Shown here in pieces: positions 7,015 through 8,714 of a stretch of 8,714 nt of DNA. Position 1 is the stretch's first letter. Every line of letters starts with the position of its first letter. The position numbers and the translations under genes are program-made. The notes under the pieces were generated by a model that worked only from the letters and a program-made list of their open reading frames with translations, searched no databases and was not told where the DNA came from. The stretch covers positions 1-8,714 of the forward strand of contig JAFRLP010000258.1 of NCBI GenBank assembly GCA_017431185.1, written 5' to 3'. This DNA is from Victivallales bacterium. GTDB taxonomy: Bacteria; Verrucomicrobiota; Lentisphaeria; Oligosphaerales; Oligosphaeraceae.

Positions 7015-7509
7015 ATGTCCACTGGATACCGACCGATTCTCAGCACGTTGGGATATGTGCTCTCCAAAGACCGCCAGAAGGTCTTGATGACCTACCGCAT
7101 CTTCCGCAACGATGACGAGCAGTTCGGCAAGTACAATGGACTTGGCGGCCACATGGAGCCCAATGAGGACATCGCCACCTGCATGCTCCGCGAAATCCGC
7201 GAGGAAGCGGGAATCGAGGTGCGCAAGATGAGCCTGAGGGGCTCAATCACTTGGACGAATTTCGGCCCGAACGGAGAGGACTGGCTTGCTTTTGTTTTTC
7301 TTATTGAGGAATACGAGGGGAAGCCAGCCGCCTCCAGCAACGAGGGGCCCCTGCAATGGGTGCCCATCGACAAAATCGCGGAACTCCCCATCTGGCCAGG
7401 CGACCGCTATTTCCTGCCGCTGGTCTTTGACGGCGACCCAAGGCCATTCCACGCCTATTTGCCATACGACAAGAACGAGCCGTCAGGCTGGTCATTTGTC
7501 CGTCTGTGA
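7015..7509 (+). CDS. Nudix hydrolase, MTH1-like (probable oxidised-purine nucleotide diphosphatase)
   Basis: A 164-residue Nudix enzyme. The Nudix box GX5EX7REUXEEXGU is complete at residues 45-67 (Gly45, Glu51, REIREEAGI 59-67), so metal-dependent pyrophosphohydrolase chemistry is expected. Outside the box it resembles mammalian MTH1 and bacterial 8-oxo-dGTPases: YNGLGGH ahead of the box (Asn41 in the place of MTH1 Asn33), and a C-terminal run PLQWVPIDKI, IWPGDRYFLPLVF, RPFHAY that parallels [24 protein letters not shown] of MTH1. Trp127 and Asp130 match MTH1 Trp117 and Asp120, but MTH1 Asp119 is Gly129 here, so base preference may differ. The start has AGGAG (7001-7005), 9 bases upstream. 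The gene follows the guanylyltransferase closely, so a GDP-sugar substrate cannot be excluded. Its last 18 codons overlap the convergent gene. Confidence 0.92.
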   Translation: MSTGYRPILSTLGYVLSKDRQKVLMTYRIFRNDDEQFGKYNGLGGHMEPNEDIATCMLREIREEAGIEVRKMSLRGSITWTNFGPNGEDWLAFVFLIEEYEGKPAASSNEGPLQWVPIDKIAELPIWPGDRYFLPLVFDGDPRPFHAYLPYDKNEPSGWSFVRL

Positions 7510-8645
7510 GCATCTCCACCGTCCATGACGCGGCGGATGGCCTCCAGGTAGCCATATCCGTTCAGGGTGTCTGGCTCCAGATAACTGCCCTCCGTCCATT
7601 CGTTCCAGGCATTGACGGTGACAATGCGTTTCCCGTCAGGAAGCGGGGAGACGAAGGCGACGGATTCCCGCAGAGCCACCTCGAACTGACCTGGCGTGGT
7701 CTTCATCACAGGGCAAAACGGATAGCCGCAATTGCGGTACTCCTCATCTTGAGGCGTGCGCGGCGAGGAGTCCCACCCCATGGTGACGTTGGGAAAATAG
7801 GGCACGGAATGGCGCAGGCGCGATTCATGCCAGTAGGCGACATTACGCCGATACGGCATCTCGTATTCCGTGAAAGGGAAATCAGGGAGGGTGATGTGAT
7901 GCGTCCAGACATAGCTGGTGACGCTTTGGGCTCCGCTCAGTCGAATGACGTCCTCGGGAGATTTGGCAACCCTCTCGCCTGGCAGGATTTGGCATCCCCA
8001 CAAGACCAGGGTCAGATGCAAGTCAGCGAAGCCGGCGTCCCTCACTTTGGCGCGAAACCGCGCCAGCGCCCGTCGCGCCTTGTCCCATCCGCCGATGCTC
8101 TCGACGAAATTGCAGACCTCATAGATGATGAACCACGGGCTGCGGTCAATCAACCAGTACGATGGATGCAGGAAATGCCTGGCTATGACATAGTCCGTCA
8201 TGCGGTCGAACTGTTCCTCCGTCACTCCGCCCTTGAACAGCAGCGGGAATTCATGCGCCCGATTCATGGGGTGGATGTCATGCCAGTCGTGATTTGCCCA
8301 CATCAGGGCGTATTTCAGGCGTCGGCAATTGGCAGCAGCCTGGAAGCCGTCCGTGAGCGCCCCCTCCAGAAATGGGCATTCGTCGTACCAGTACCAGTCA
8401 AACAGGAAACCTGCCAGACCATAATCGGCTGCGGCGTCAATTTTACGGGCCATGACCTCTGGCCTGGACTCGTCCGCGTACTCCCATAACGGCACTTTGG
8501 GCTGCTGATGGCCAGGGAAACGCGGTCGGGCGGCCTTGACCAACTCCCATTCGCTCCAGCCTGGATGATGGATTCGGTTATTTCTTGGATCAGCATGGTA
8601 ATTGGGAAAATAGAACGCCGCCAAATCAGTTCTTTTGCCATTCAT
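7455..8645 (-). CDS. WbsX/GH99-like glycan-associated protein
   Basis: A 396-residue protein with no signal peptide. It has the hallmarks of the WbsX-like family (related to GH99 endo-mannosidases): AFYFPNYH (10-17), GWSEWELVKAARPRFPGHQQ (29-48), PLWEYADES (52-60), GLAGFLFDWYWY (76-87), LMWANHDW (114-121), WLIDRSPWFIIY (164-175), TVNAWNEWTEGSYLEPD (343-359) and GYLEAIRRV (365-373). Such proteins are common in polysaccharide gene clusters, alone or fused to glycosyltransferases. The actual activity (hydrolase or transferase) is not firmly known. The start at 8645 has AGAGGA (8653-8658), 7 bases upstream. After the usual family end near residue 374, the frame continues about 22 residues (GDAHRRTNDQPDGSFLSYGK and nearby), which lie partly across the 3' end of the convergent Nudix gene. 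The nearby GDP-mannose synthase suggests mannose-containing glycans, but this is inference. Confidence 0.9.
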   Translation of the reverse strand: MNGKRTDLAAFYFPNYHADPRNNRIHHPGWSEWELVKAARPRFPGHQQPKVPLWEYADESRPEVMARKIDAAADYGLAGFLFDWYWYDECPFLEGALTDGFQAAANCRRLKYALMWANHDWHDIHPMNRAHEFPLLFKGGVTEEQFDRMTDYVIARHFLHPSYWLIDRSPWFIIYEVCNFVESIGGWDKARRALARFRAKVRDAGFADLHLTLVLWGCQILPGERVAKSPEDVIRLSGAQSVTSYVWTHHITLPDFPFTEYEMPYRRNVAYWHESRLRHSVPYFPNVTMGWDSSPRTPQDEEYRNCGYPFCPVMKTTPGQFEVALRESVAFVSPLPDGKRIVTVNAWNEWTEGSYLEPDTLNGYGYLEAIRRVMDGGDAHRRTNDQPDGSFLSYGK

Positions 8646-8664
8646 AATTGTGTCCTCTGTACGT

Positions 8665-8714
8665 TCACCTCATCTCATTCCCCTTCAGGCGAATTGACTG
8701 TCCGTCAAAGCCAT
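8665..8714 (-). CDS. Possible 3' end of a further minus-strand gene
   Basis: Only 69 bases lie upstream of the WbsX-like start. On the minus strand one frame runs from the edge to TGA at 8665-8667 (ending GFDGQSIRLKGNEMR). Another ends earlier, at TGA 8685-8687 (ending MALTDSQFA). I cannot tell which, if either, is coding. A same-strand neighbour with a gap of about 20-40 bases would make the WbsX-like gene part of a minus-strand operon entering from the right. Product unidentified. Confidence 0.25.
   Translation of the reverse strand, partial: GFDGQSIRLKGNEMR

Noticed and set aside
7506..8489. Plus-strand open frame (327 codons) starting at the Nudix stop
   Set aside because: Antisense shadow of the WbsX-like gene; it has no ribosome site of quality and no family features.

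Overview
The window looks like chromosomal DNA of a Gram-negative bacterium with moderately high GC. I favour the PVC group (Lentisphaerota, Kiritimatiellota or Verrucomicrobiota), but only on indirect grounds: a TolC-type outer-membrane protein, a stand-alone WbsX/GH99-like protein, a small coiled-coil protein beginning MKTAFELAMERF that resembles hypothetical proteins I recall from Verrucomicrobia-like genomes, and Gls24/AmaP-type proteins outside their classic Gram-positive setting. No rRNA, tRNA, CRISPR array, transposase or attachment site was seen.

Layout. (1) 1-1719, minus: a TolC-family outer-membrane factor running off the left edge. It faces away from (2) 1893-2885, plus: a WYL-domain transcriptional regulator, across an AT-rich divergent promoter region. 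(3) 2886-4224, plus: a probable envelope-stress module. A TTGACA promoter overlapped by a small inverted repeat precedes a soluble Asp23/Gls24 protein (3091-3552) and a membrane-anchored AmaP-like protein (3685-4164). The module closes with a strong intrinsic terminator. (4) 4165-4493: a non-coding stretch holding that terminator, a 17-bp-arm inverted repeat that could be a dispersed genomic repeat, and a candidate promoter. (5) 4494-7509, plus: a compact four-gene cluster of a small coiled-coil protein, the ribosome-assembly GTPase Obg, mannose-1-phosphate guanylyltransferase, and an MTH1-like Nudix hydrolase. (6) 7455-8645, minus: a WbsX/GH99-like protein whose 3' end overlaps the Nudix gene by 55 bp. 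(7) 8646-8714: the likely tail of another minus-strand gene.

How the genes may work together. The guanylyltransferase supplies GDP-mannose for surface glycans, and the WbsX-like protein is of a family usually found in polysaccharide loci, so the right side has a glycan flavour next to housekeeping genes (Obg, Nudix). The left side is about the cell envelope: an export duct, a ligand-sensing type regulator and an Asp23/AmaP-like pair. Whether the WYL protein controls tolC, the Gls24 pair or both is inference from position only.

Most unusual points: the AmaP-like protein has a CX3C cysteine pair on each side of its single membrane helix; the Gls24 gene has a structured leader with a possible nine-codon upstream ORF; the Nudix enzyme looks like MTH1 but has Gly at one of the two base-recognition Asp positions; and two convergent genes overlap within coding sequence.
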